Of a stretch of DNA of 64,000 bases, positions 1 through 11,752 are shown in pieces. Numbering within the stretch: position 1 is the stretch's first letter; the number at the start of each line of letters is the position of its first letter. The stretch is from Drosophila miranda. Its lineage: Eukaryota > Arthropoda > Insecta > Diptera > Drosophilidae. The translations under genes and the position numbers were made by a program. The stretch lies in NCBI RefSeq assembly GCF_003369915.1, contig NC_046674.1:11222001-11286000 (forward strand), given 5' to 3'. The notes under the pieces were generated by a model that did not search any database, had not been told where the DNA came from, and saw only the letters and a program-made list of their open reading frames with translations.

Positions 1-1323
1 CACGAGGACTTTGAAAAGAGTCTGGCCGCCCAAGAGGAGAAGATTAAGGCCCTGGATATTTTCGCCACCAAGCTGATCGATGGCCAGCACTATGCTGCCG
101 ACGATGTGGCCCAGCGTCGCCAGATGCTGTTGGCCCGCCGTACCGCACTCCAGGAAAAGTCGGCAAAGAGGCGACAGCTGCTGGAGGACTCGAACAGATA
201 CCAGCAATTCGAGCGGGACTGCGACGAGACCAAGGGCTGGATCAGCGAGAAGCTGAAGTTTGCCACAGACGACAGCTACCTGGACCCCACCAATCTGAAC
301 GGAAAGATGCAGAAGCATCAGAATTTCGAGCACGAGCTGAACGCCAACAAGTCACGTATCGAGGACATCACCAATGTGGGCACGGAACTGATCGAGAAGC
401 AGCACTACGCCGCCGATCAGATCAACACGCGCATGCAGGAGATTGTGGTACTCTGGGAGACGCTCGTTCAGGCCTCCGACAAGAAGGGATGCAAGTTGAA
501 CGAGGCCTGCCAGCAGCAGCAGTTCAATCGCACCATCGAGGACATTGAGCTCTGGCTGAGCGAGATTGAGGGCCAGCTGCTGTCGGAGGATCACGGCAAG
601 GACCTAACCTCTGTGCAGAATCTCCAGAAGAAGCACGCCCTCCTCGAGGCCGATGTCATGGCTCATCAGGATCGCATAGAAAGCATCAAGGTGGCTGCCA
701 ATAAGTTTATCGAATCCGGGCACTTTGATGCAGACAACATCCGCAACAAGGAGGGCAACCTGTCGGCCCGCTATGCTGCCCTCGCCGCGCCCATGAGTGA
801 GCGCAAGCAGCATTTGTCGGACTCGCTGCACGTGCAGCAGCTGTTCCGTGACCTGGAGGACGAGGCGGCCTGGATAAGGGAGAAGGAGCCCATCGCCGCC
901 TCAACCAATCGGGGACGCGATCTGATTGGAGTGCAGAACCTGATCAAGAAGCATCAGGCCGTGCTCGCGGAGATCAACAACCACGAGGCCAGGCTGCTGA
1001 ATGTTATCAGTTCGGGCGATAATATGCTGAAAGATCAGCCGTTCGCCAGCGACGACATCCGGCAGCGATTGGAGGCCCTGCAGGAGCAGTGGAACAACCT
1101 CAAGGAGAGGTCCAATCAGCGCAAGCAGGATCTCGATGACTCGCTGCAGGCCCATCAATACTTTGCGGATGCCAACGAGGCCGAGTCGTGGATGCGCGAG
1201 AAGGAGCCGATCGCCACCGGCAGCGATTACGGCAAGGATGAGGACTCTTCGGAGGCGCTGCTGAAGAAACACGAGGCGCTTGTCTCCGATCTGGAGGCCT
1301 TCGGCAACACCATCCAGGCCCTG

Positions 1324-1355
<32 letters not shown>

Positions 1356-4300
1356 GACACCCGTGGTGGATATCACTGGCAAAGAGTGCGTCGTGGCCCT
1401 CTACGACTACACGGAGAAGTCACCCCGCGAGGTGTCCATGAAGAAGGGCGATGTCCTCACTCTCCTGAACTCAAACAACAAGGACTGGTGGAAGGTGGAG
1501 GTCAACGATCGACAGGGCTTCGTCCCAGCTGCATACATCAAGAAGATCGAGGCCGGGCTCAGTGCCTCGCAGCAGAACCTTGTGGACAATCATTCGATTG
1601 CCAAGCGCCAGAACCAGATCAACTCGCAGTACGACAATCTGCTGGCCCTGGCTCGCGAGCGCCAGAACAAGCTGAACGAGACGGTGAAGGCGTACGTGCT
1701 GGTGCGCGAGGCTGCCGATCTGGCCCAGTGGATCCGCGACAAGGAGAACCATGCCCAGATCGCAGATGTGGTCGGTGAGGATCTGGAGGAGGTGGAGGTG
1801 CTACAGAAGAAGTTCGACGACTTCAATGACGACCTGAAGGCCAACGAAGTGCGTCTGGCCAACATGAACGAAATCGCCGTCCAATTGACGTCGCTAGGAC
1901 AGACGGAGGCCGCCCTCAAGATCCAGACCCAGATGCAGGACCTAAACGAGAAGTGGAACAACCTGCAGACGCTCACCACCGAAAAGGCCAGCCAGCTGGG
2001 CTCCGCCCACGAGGTGCAGCGCTTCCATCGCGACATTGACGAGACCAAGGACTGGATCGCCGAGAAGGCCAATGCCCTGAACAATGACGATCTGGGCAAG
2101 GATCTGCGCAGCGTGCAGACACTCCAGCGCAAGCACGAGGGCGTTGAGCGTGATCTCGCCGCACTGCGCGACAAGATCCGTCAGCTGGACGAGACGGCCA
2201 ACCGTTTGATGCAATCTCATCCGGACACCGCCGAACAGACGTATGCCAAGCAGAAGGAGATCAACGAGATGTGGGACCAGATCATCACCAAGTCCACCGC
2301 CCGCAAGGAGAAGCTGCTCGACTCGTACGACCTGCAGCGCTTCCTCAGCGACTATCGCGATCTGCTCGCCTGGATCAACTCGATGATGAGCCTGGTCACC
2401 TCCGATGAGCTGGCCAATGATGTCACCGGCGCTGAGGCGCTCATTGAACGTCATCAGGTAAGAGATGGAATCCAGTGGACCCCAGAGACCTTTGCAGTGC
2501 AGATGTAGCAGAGTATCTTTAAGGATTATCTGCAAGGTATCTGCAAGGGTATTCAGAGCTTCGGTCGTGCCGAAGGTGTTGTTTTCTTCCAGTTGAAACT
2601 GTGGCCAGATCTATTGATGGAGCATTTTATTAACTCTTGTATCCCTCTCTATTGATTCTTTCGTTTTGGTTTTTCGGTTCGTTTCCACGTCATAAACCAA
2701 TCGCAAACTCGATTTATCGACGACCTACAAAACAATCAATCAATCAATCAACAATCAAACTACAACAATGGTTCATGGTTCCATGGTTCATGACAAACAA
2801 CATCCAAACAAAATCCAAACAAACTCCCATCATGGTTATGTTTCTGCATTACAAACATCACAACCCAAACAAAATCCGAATCGGTATCCTGTATCCTGTA
2901 TCCTGTATCCTGGATCTAGGCACAACGTGCTGAGATTGAGTTCACTCTGGGCAGCTCCGTCCCTGCAGTTACAGGCACAGCCACAGCCACTGGGGCTTCG
3001 ACCGCAAGCATCGCATCACCCGCATCTGGCGACGAGGTAGATCCTTCGGCTAACCCATTATCATCAGCAGTGATTCCGTTGTATCTTTGTGTGTTTGTTC
3101 TCTCTCTCTGTGTTCTGTTCATCTGTGTTCCATGCCATCCATTTCATTTTGTTGCTCTTCGAATCATCTGAATATTCTGAATATTTGTTGGATGGATTTC
3201 TTATTTCCAGATAAATTTATTGTTCTTGGAAAGTTTTATGAAACCCACCCAAAAAAGAACAGCATGCAACCAAAGACATTTAAATAATAAGATGCCGAAC
3301 GCCTGTATACCCTGTATATACATACATATGTATATGTATATGATTTATACAATATATTTTATGGGACAGCCAACGCAGAACGCAGACCACGATCTCTCTC
3401 TTGGGACACTATTTGATTCGAGTTTTGGGAATATTGTATCCGTTTCCATTTTTCCTGTACTGTTTTTTATTCCGTTCGCTACATCTGTCACTCTCTCTCT
3501 GAGCGACTCTCTCTTTCACTTCTCACACCAATAGCAGCGGTGTGGCTATCCCGCTCTATTTCGCTACAGGGCGCACACTGCACTATTAAGAGTGAGAGGG
3601 AGAGAGAGAGAGATAGAAGAGAGTGGAAAGCGTAGCATAGCCACTGAAATTTCATTTCTTCCTTTTGGATATAAAAATGATCCAATTTGGCAAACTGGTT
3701 TTGATGCAGAAACGGGGTCGGAAACGCTTTCTTCTGGCTGTTACACACACATCCACATATATCCCAAAACTCTTTGAATACCGGGTATACAAATTCTGAG
3801 CCGGACGCTCTTTGGTTCCTGAGATACTTTTTGAATGCACGAGTATGTGTGCACTAGAGCTTAAGAACTAAAAAACCTCGATTTTTTTTCGAATTTTTCG
3901 AAAATAGTAAATCATAAATCATTAATCGAGGAGTCGATAATTTTGAAACTAGGACTTCATAGCTGAATTTTCGATTATATTATTATTTTATTGTCGTTCG
4001 GTGAAACTTTATATGAATAATCAGGCATCACATTTTGAGTGTACAAATATCAAAATTCGAGCATATTCCTTGGCTTTTGCTTAACCATACACACACACAT
4101 AGTCACACACAGATACACAGACAGACGGACACTATTATTTGTTGGTTGAATAACCCCAAGAATTGTATTGTTATATCATCTAATACTGGGATATCCATCC
4201 ACATCAACATCAATACTCTGATATCACTCTCACACCGACACACACACACACTCAGTTCACAGGCAAAAAGGAAGAGCCGCAAAGAAATGTGTAATCTGGA

Positions 4301-4999
4301 TACGCTTAAAATATTGGCTATAGCTTCTCAAAATTCTCTACATCGTGTAAAAAGAAACCTCAACCTTATACATTGTACATTTCTGTTCAACAATTTCGTT
4401 CTTTCCTGGGGCAGTCATTAAATCGTATCCGCACACATCGATCATCTTCCAATACTGTCATACACACAGACTCTACTCTGATCTTATCTGATCATCATCT
4501 ACATCGAATTCTTTCTTTAACCCTATTTCGTTCCACGTTTGTTTGTTGGTTTTTGACTAATTTGAAGCTTGAAGCTGCAGCAAATAAATAAACCCAGCCC
4601 AGGCAGCCAGCCACAGTTGCATATTGTTGTTCTAACCCCCACCAGGCGTTGATATCTTTTTGGGAATTACAGAATTTAGGAACTAATCGTTTGCTATTCG
4701 GAATACCCTTAGGAACACCGAACGGAGATCGATGCTCGCGCTGGAACCTTTGGGGCCTTCGAGCAGTTTGGCAACGAGTTGCTGCAGGCCAACCATTACG
4801 CCTCGCCGGAGATCAAGGAGCAGATCGAGGATCTGGCCAAGGCCAGGGAGGATCTGGAGAAGGCCTGGACCGAGCGCCGTCTGCAGCTGGAGCAGAACTT
4901 GGATCTGCAGCTGTACATGCGCGACTGCGAGCTGGCCGAGTCCTGGATGTCGGCCCGCGAGGCCTTCCTCAATGCGGACGATGACGCCAATGCCGGCGG

Positions 5000-5035
<36 letters not shown>

Positions 5036-6212
5036 TGACAAGGCAATCAACGGGCACGAGCAGAAGATAGCCGCCCTACAGACGGTGGCCGATCAGTTGA
5101 TCGCCCAGAACCACTACGCCTCCACTGCGGTGGACGAGAAGCGCAAGCAGGTGCTGGAGCGCTGGCGCCACCTCAAGGAAGGTCTCATCGAGAAGCGCTC
5201 CCGCCTGGGCGATGAGCAGACGCTGCAGCAGTTCTCGCGCGATGCCGACGAGATCGAGAACTGGATTGCCGAGAAGCTGCAGCTGGCCACCGAGGAGAGC
5301 TACAAGGATCCGGCCAACATCCAGTCGAAACATCAGAAGCATCAGGCCTTCGAGGCAGAGCTGGCGGCTAATGCGGATCGCATACAGAGCGTGCTGGCGA
5401 TGGGCGGCAATCTGATTGACAAGAAACAGTGCAGCGGCTCGGAGGATGCGGTGCAGAAGCGGCTGACACAGATCGCCGATCAGTGGGAATACCTGACGCA
5501 CAAGACGACTGAGAAGTCGCTGAAGCTGAAGGAGGCCAACAAGCAGCGCACTTATATCGCTGCTGTCAAGGATTTGGACTTCTGGTTGGGCGAAGTCGAG
5601 AGTCTGTTGACCACTGAGGATTCTGGTAAGGATTTGGCCTCTGTCCAAAACCTCATGAAGAAGCATCAGTTGGTCGAGGCGGATATCGTGGCGCACGAAG
5701 ACCGCATCAAGGACATGAACAACCAGGCCGATTCCTTGGTCGAGAGCGGTCAGTTTGACACTGCTGGCATCCAGGAGAAGCGTCAGAGCATCAATGAGCG
5801 ATACGAGCGCATTTGCAACTTGGCCGCCCACCGTCAGGCCCGCCTCAACGAGGCTCTCACCCTGCACCAATTCTTCCGCGACATTGCCGACGAGGAGAGC
5901 TGGATTAAGGAAAAGAAGCTGCTCGTCGGCTCCGATGACTACGGTCGCGATTTGACCGGTGTCCAGAACCTCAAGAAGAAGCACAAGCGTCTCGAGGCCG
6001 AGCTGGCGAGCCACGAGCCAGCTATCCAGGCTGTCCAAGAGGCCGGCGAGAAGCTGATGGACGTCTCCAATTTGGGAGTTCCCGAAATCGAGCAGCGTCT
6101 GAAGGCCCTCAATCAGGCCTGGGCCGAGCTCAAGAATCTGGCTGCCACGCGTGGCCAGAAGCTCGATGAGTCGCTGACCTATCAGCAGTTCTTGGCCCAG
6201 GTCGAGGAGGAG

Positions 6213-6244
<32 letters not shown>

Positions 6245-9200
6245 CTCCGTGGAGGACTACGGTGACTCTATGGCCGCTGTTCAGGGTCTGCTGAAGAAGC
6301 ACGATGCCTTTGAGACGGACTTCACGGCGCACAAGGACCGCTGCTCGCTGATCTGCGACCAGGGCAGCGAGCTGGTGGAGGCCAAAAACCACCACGGTGA
6401 CTCCATTGCCCAGCGCTGCCAGCAGCTGCGCAACAAGCTGGAGAACCTCAATGCCCTGGCTGCCCGTCGCAAGGGAGCCCTGCTGGACAACTCCGCCTAT
6501 CTGCAGTTCATGTGGAAGGCCGATGTGGTTGAGAGCTGGATTGATGACAAGGAGAACTATGTGCGCTCCGATGAGTTTGGACGTGATCTGTCCACGGTGC
6601 AAACGCTGTTGACCAAACAAGAGACATTCGACGCAGGTAAGTGGGATCTTTAGGTGCTCTCTATTGAGAATTTGGCCTTATTTTTGTGTTCGGCTCTTTC
6701 GTTTAGGTCTCAATGCCTTCGAACAGGAGGGCATCCACAACATCACGGCACTGAAGGACCAACTGATCAATGCTAGTCACGCCCAATCGCCGGCCATACT
6801 GAAGCGTCACGGGGATGTGATCGCCCGCTGGCAGAGTCTGCGCGACGCCTCCGATACGCGCAAGCAGCGGCTGTTGGCCATGCAGGAGCAGTTCCGCCAA
6901 ATCGAGGAACTCTACTTGACATTTGCCAAGAAAGCTTCGGCCTTCAATTCTTGGTTCGAAAATGCCGAAGAGGATCTCACAGATCCTGTTCGCTGCAATT
7001 CGATCGAAGAAATACGCGCGTTGCGCGACGCCCACGCACAATTCCAAGCGTCTCTGTCCTCGGCCGAAGCTGACTTTAAGGCATTGGCAGCACTCGACCA
7101 GAAGATCAAGAGCTTTAATGTTGGACCGAATCCATACACTTGGTTCACCATGGAAGCTCTTGAGGAGACCTGGCGTAATCTGCAAAAGATCATAGAGGAA
7201 CGCGATGGGGAACTTGCCAAGGAGGCCAAGCGCCAGGAGGAGAACGACAAGCTGCGCAAGGAGTTTGCCAAGCATGCCAATCTCTTCCACCAATGGCTGA
7301 CAGAAACAAGGTGAGTGTGTAGTCGTATAATAGAGAAGCCACGACACGCCATATCCCGGCTGTGCGCGATTGTGTGTTGGTTTTTCCATAATCCATGGTA
7401 TCCTTGCCCTGCCCCTCAATCCACAATCCCCCCCCCACACACACACACGGAATCCATTTCAACGAAAACAAACTCTTGGTGGTCTCAATCTCAATCCATT
7501 CGAACCATGAAAAGCGTAACTGAAACGTTCAATTCTATTTTTCTAGATATTATATGCTGGGTTATAACCGTCAAGGGTAATTAAGAAGGCGTCCTCAGTC
7601 TTGTTTCTGCGTTTGAAACTATTTTCTTTTGTGAATTTTGATTTGATTATTTGTAATCCTTCGTGTGTGGTTTGTTCGTTCGTTCGTTCGTGAGGCCGGC
7701 TGGTCTGTCCAGCAGAAAGGCCTCCCCTAACAGCTGCGCCTCCACTAACCAAGCGCCAAACGCCTCCTCTTTTGGGAAATAACTTTTGCTATTGCGCTTC
7801 GTGCCCGAACTCTTTGTAAATATCCTCTATCTAAGATCGAGCAGCGATAGCAACTACAACAACAACAGCAGCAGCAGCAGTTTTCCAATTTAACATCTTA
7901 GATTTTTAGTACTATTCGGCCACTCTGTATCATAGTGCATATCAATATACATAGATGGTCGCTAACAGGCCGATCTGCTGCCGAGCTGCAGTTGCAGCAT
8001 TGCGATTATTCATTTCTTTACGGTCACACTTGAAACTTATTCTCAAAACTCTTTTCGAAATTACTTGAAAACTAATTCTTGAGCATGTGACAAAATATAA
8101 TAAATGCTATGCATAATAAATAATGTTTTAGCGTACAGAAATACATAAGTAGAAATTTCAATTATTACGTTCGTTGACTACAACTTTAGTAGATTTTTTG
8201 TTTGTTTCAAAATACAAACTTGGAAATTCCTTTGGCGCTTTTCTTATTTTTAACTCGCTTTATAGCCATTAGACAATTATTGTCCTTATTAGTTGCTGAA
8301 TTCCATGAACCAAAAAAAACAAAAAGAAAACCATTTATATGATTCTAAAACTACACTAACCTCTCTGCTCTGCTCGGGTGTTCCGATACTCGTGAATCCC
8401 GATGAAATTCCCATAAAAAGAACACAATTCCGACACCTGTAAATACGAACATGAAGGGACGACAAGTTAGTTGTGAGAGCCCCCACAAACAAAAAACAAG
8501 AATTTATTCGCTGCCCGTAACAGACCTCTAACAAGATTTGCTTTTCTTATGCATTATATCATTGTAACGTTCTAATTTCTTTTGAGAACTAAACTCAATC
8601 TAAACCCTGACCTTTCGTCGTGCTGTACTAACGAATTCAATTTTATTTTTGCAAACCTCTCAACCCACTCCAATCCAATTCCATGCACAGAACATCGATG
8701 ATGGAAGGCTCCGGTTCCCTGGAACAGCAACTGGATGCGCTTCGCGTCAAGGCCACAGAGGTGCGAGCCCGTCGCGTCGATCTGAAGAAGATCGAGGAGC
8801 TGGGCGCTCTGCTCGAGGAACATCTGATCTTGGACAATCGCTACACGGAACATTCGACTGTCGGTCTGGCCCAGCAATGGGATCAATTGGATCAGCTGTC
8901 GATGCGAATGCAGCATAACTTGGAGCAACAGATCCAGGCGCGCAATCACTCTGGTGTCTCCGAGGACTCACTCAAGGAGTTCTCGATGATGTTCAAGCAC
9001 TTTGACAAGGACAAGAGCGGAAAGCTAAACCACCAGGAGTTCAAGTCATGCCTGCGCGCCCTCGGCTACGATCTGCCTATGGTTGAGGAGGGACAACCCG
9101 ACCCAGAGTTCGAGGCCATTCTCGATGTGGTCGATCCCAACCGCGACGGCTACGTTTCCCTGCAGGAGTACATTGCGTTTATGATTTCCAAGGAAACCGA

Positions 9201-9487
9201 GAATGTGCAATCCTACGAAGAAATCGAGAATGCCTTCCGCGCTATCACTGCCGCTGACCGCCCCTACGTCACCAAGGAGGAGCTCTACTGCGTAAGTTTT
9301 GTCAGCTGTCCTGTCTTTTGGTCGATTACATTAGTCATCTGACTTTGTGCATTTCCAGAACCTCACCAAGGACATGGCGGACTATTGTGTGCAACGGATG
9401 AAGCCCTTCTCGGAACCGCGCTCCGGCCAGCCCATCAAGGATGCTCTGGACTATATCGATTTCACGCGAACGCTATTCCAGAACTAG
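1..9487 (+). CDS. alpha-Spec: alpha-Spectrin, 3' part (5' end outside window)
   Basis: Alpha subunit of the spectrin membrane skeleton; it pairs with beta-spectrin and crosslinks actin under the plasma membrane. Coding exons: <1..2457, 4713..6636, 6707..7310, 8691..9291 and 9359..9487. All junctions are GT-AG and phases match, giving 1,904 codons plus stop, so about 510 N-terminal residues of a roughly 2,415-residue protein lie upstream. Visible domains: tandem triple-helical spectrin repeats throughout; an SH3 domain inserted at 1384-1551 (ALYDY motif, DWW core); and a C-terminal calmodulin-like region with two EF hands, [13 protein letters not shown] near 9004 and [13 protein letters not shown] near 9133. 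The stop is TAG at 9485-9487. The frame at base 1 is open with no start codon, so the gene is truncated only by the window edge. Identity is very secure. Exon joins are read from splice consensus and protein continuity (for example ERHQ|EHRTEID across the first intron). Confidence 0.97.
2458..4712 (+). other. alpha-Spec large intron with simple repeats
   Basis: This 2,255-bp phase-0 intron separates ERHQ from EHRTEID. Besides the candidate cassette exon described separately, it holds simple sequence: a GTATCCT-type repeat near 2884-2912, CT- and GA-rich tracts near 3488-3620 (possible GAGA-factor or CLAMP sites), a CA-rich tract near 4089-4120, and a short inverted pair (CCTCGATT near 3876, AATCGAGG near 3924). 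I see no other convincing coding stretch in it. Confidence 0.8.
2920..3036 (+). other. alpha-Spec: candidate in-frame cassette exon of alpha-Spec
   Basis: A 117-nt segment (39 codons, no stop) lies between an AG at 2918-2919, preceded by a pyrimidine-rich TATCCTG repeat, and a GT at 3037-3038 (gag|gtagat). Both ends are phase 0, matching the surrounding exons, so inclusion would add 39 residues between ERHQ and EHRTEID. The translation starts AQRAEIE, which mimics EHRTEID at the constitutive junction, and continues as an Ala/Thr/Ser/Gly/Pro-rich linker. Composition is GC-rich and coding-like against an AT-rich intron. The donor is weak. Whether it is ever spliced in is inference. Confidence 0.5.
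7311..8690 (+). other. alpha-Spec intron, repeats only
   Basis: A 1,380-bp phase-2 intron between LTET(R) and TSMMEGSG. It contains a TTCG repeat near 7676-7691, a CAACAG/CAGCAG run near 7857-7880 and AT-rich sequence. I see no exon-like segment with matching splice phases. Confidence 0.75.
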
Positions 9488-10400
9488 AGGGCTTTCGGTC
9501 TTGTTCAGTGGCGCCTGAGAATATGTCTTACAATCTAAAACAAAACAAAACAAAATTATATATTAACACAATTTTTTGTCAATATTTTTAGTCTCTAAGT
9601 CGAAACAATTTAAAGCTTATTTTAGAAATTATGCCACAATGAACCTAAAATCAACAGTAATAGCACCCTGCAATACATACATACATATTTATCAAAATGA
9701 CTATGAACCCGTTTGAAGTTTTTGCATTTTTATTTTTACCAGCCACCTCCCGCACCTCCCGTAAAGTATCTTAAATTTGGACATTTCTGTTTGAGGATTT
9801 ACCACCGCCTGAAATAATAGTTACATTCTGTACACTCTGTATTCAAACTAATCTCTGAGCCACGCCTACGATCTAGAAAATAAATACGAGTATTTACAAC
9901 GTACTTGCATATGAAGCGCCATTAAACGCTTAGCTTCCAGTAAAGTAAAGTAAACTAGCATTATACACTTTCTATAGTCGTTTCGTCGAATGTCTGTAAT
10001 CGAAATATCAAAAAGTTTAAGATACTATTGCTATACTATCCGAATCAAATACATAATGATCCAGCCTTTTCCTGTTTTCTGTTTGTTCAGTTTCTACGTG
10101 TATTCGAAACGAAATAGTTTTGAGATATCTTGAGCAAATAAAATATTTTATAAAAAATACAAAAAGAGAAAAAAGCTTAACAAACAATAAATATTGCCTC
10201 TGTATTGAACACATATTTACAATCCGTGAATTGCAAATAAATATATTGCTGCATGTCTAAAAATGTTAAATATAACGAGGTTTACTTCTGAATGCCTGTT
10301 GCTGGGGACTGGGAGGGACTCGGTTTCAATCCAGGAGTCGAACAGAAATCTCATCTCATTTATTTTCGATTTATTCTTTAGAAAACATTAATATTTACAA
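9488..10400 (+). other. alpha-Spec 3'UTR and convergent intergenic space
   Basis: AT-rich sequence after the alpha-Spec stop. It has several possible poly(A) signals on the plus strand (AATAAA at 9879-9884, and others near 10136, 10187 and 10238). The 3' end of mRpL46 arrives from the right, so the two transcripts converge here. No gene is seen. Confidence 0.6.
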
Positions 10401-11186
10401 TTATAACAAAAACTTTTTTATGCTATCCGCGTATGCGACATTCGTTAGCTTCCCGTCGAGGGCATCCTTGGGCAGCCACTCGTACTTGGGACCCGGCGTC
10501 TTCTTGTCACCCACATTGCCAGTGCGGAGGGAGGCGCGATAGAAGAACACCTTGGCCCCGACGCTCTCGGCCCGCTGATTACTGGGGTACTTGTATTTGT
10601 GGAAGCCCACGGGTGCGTTTCCGTAGAAGAGCACCTGCAGATCGTCTCCGCACTGTTCGCGTAGCACACGCTCCGCCGTCTGGCGCATGGACTCACCGTC
10701 TTGGCGCTTTCCCTGCGGCAGGATCATGTGCTGCTGCTGGCCGAGCTTTTGTTGCACCAGCAAATAGAGCGTGTCCTCCAGACACCGGTCCGTTGAGCTG
10801 GTCTTTTTAGCCGCATCATCGAAAGTCGAGCGGGAGCCCAATTGGAATTTCTTCAGCTCCTCGACGTATGCATCTTTCAGGTCTTGGGCGGTCTGCTTGG
10901 TCATGCTGTCGTCCAGATCCACCTGCACTTTTCCCTGCTTGATGAGCTCGGCCTGGACCAATTCCCGTTCGTTCTTGAGCTCATGGTCGGACTTCAGGCT
11001 GTTCTCGTACTCGACACGCCACAGCAAGTCTTGGAACTGCTGCTCCACAGGGCTTAGTTTCTTGGAGACCACGGGCAGTCGTTCCACGAGAACGCCGGCG
11101 TAAAGATCCCATTTCTCCTGGGCGGCTGCTGTGGACTGGGCGCGAGTCACTTGCCTGGCCCCAACCTGCACAAAGCGTCGTAGCAT
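10401..11186 (-). CDS. mRpL46: mitochondrial ribosomal protein L46
   Basis: Component of the large subunit of the mitochondrial ribosome (bL46m family, Nudix-like fold without the catalytic Nudix box). Single-exon ORF of 261 codons. The N-terminus (MLRRFVQVGARQVTRAQST) is basic, poor in acidic residues and typical of a cleavable mitochondrial targeting signal. The central Nudix-fold part reads YLLVQQKLGQQQHMILPQGKRQDGES and continues to the C-terminal YPSNQRAESVGAKVFFYR region. The length agrees with insect orthologues. It is transcribed divergently from LSm8, with 205 bp between start codons, so the two housekeeping genes probably share a bidirectional promoter. Identification rests on recall of family sequence, with good confidence. 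Confidence 0.9.
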   Translation of the reverse strand: MLRRFVQVGARQVTRAQSTAAAQEKWDLYAGVLVERLPVVSKKLSPVEQQFQDLLWRVEYENSLKSDHELKNERELVQAELIKQGKVQVDLDDSMTKQTAQDLKDAYVEELKKFQLGSRSTFDDAAKKTSSTDRCLEDTLYLLVQQKLGQQQHMILPQGKRQDGESMRQTAERVLREQCGDDLQVLFYGNAPVGFHKYKYPSNQRAESVGAKVFFYRASLRTGNVGDKKTPGPKYEWLPKDALDGKLTNVAYADSIKKFLL

Positions 11187-11391
11187 TGTTCAGTTTTTAA
11201 TTTAAAAGTTTATGGCAAAAAATCCAAAAAAAAACGAGCCCCGATTACATGAGCAGCAGGGCAGTCGGGCGAACATATGTTCGCGAGTTGCATTTGCCAC
11301 CTATCGCTATCGGTATCGGTATCGGAAAACGCGTCGCTAGCGTTTTACCGTATTTGCCTTTTTCTCACAAATAAAACGAAAAAGCTGAAAA
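11187..11391. promoter_or_regulatory. divergent mRpL46/LSm8 promoter
   Basis: Only 205 bp separate the two start codons. The segment contains a run of TATCGG/TATCGC hexamers at about 11302-11325, resembling degenerate halves of the DRE (TATCGATA) that marks Drosophila housekeeping promoters. No TATA box is evident. Function is inferred from position and motif. Confidence 0.55.
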
Positions 11392-11679
11392 ATGTCCGGC
11401 CTGGAATCCTATATCAACCACACCGTGTCCATAATTACTGCGGATGGACGTAACTTCATCGGGACACTGAAGGGCTTCGACCAGACCATCAACATCATCA
11501 TCGACGAGTGTCATGAGCGGGTTTTCTCAACGTCGTCCGGCATCGAGCAGATTGTGCTGGGACTACATATCATTCGCGGCGACAACATTGCAGTAATTGG
11601 ATTGATTGACGAGAGCATCGACTCCCGCCTGGACTTCGCCAACATCCGTGGGGAGCCTCTCGGGCCCGTTGTGCACTAA
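11392..11679 (+). CDS. LSm8: U6 snRNA-associated Sm-like protein LSm8
   Basis: Nuclear subunit of the LSm2-8 heptamer, which binds the 3' oligo(U) tail of U6 snRNA and supports splicing. The single-exon, 95-codon ORF covers the whole Sm fold. Sm1 spans roughly residues 10-45 (VSIITADGRNFIGTLKGFDQ, then IIIDECHERV). Sm2 is GLHIIRGDNIAVIG near residues 57-70. The NIIIDECHERV core with a C-terminal GEPLGPVVH tail matches LSm8 rather than the cytoplasmic LSm1. The start lies at AAAAATG in a short leader, and length equals the family norm. AATAAA occurs 12 bp after the stop. Confidence 0.95.
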   Translation: MSGLESYINHTVSIITADGRNFIGTLKGFDQTINIIIDECHERVFSTSSGIEQIVLGLHIIRGDNIAVIGLIDESIDSRLDFANIRGEPLGPVVH

Positions 11680-11752
11680 TGAATAGCGAATAAAACAAGA
11701 CTCTTTACATTTACTAAAATGCATTTAATTTATTTCAATATGACTTTATATT

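Noticed and set aside
5076..6620. 514-codon ORF antisense to alpha-Spectrin
   Set aside because: It mirrors a GC-rich coding exon; biased third positions keep the opposite frame open. The sequence is Leu/Val-rich with no domain.
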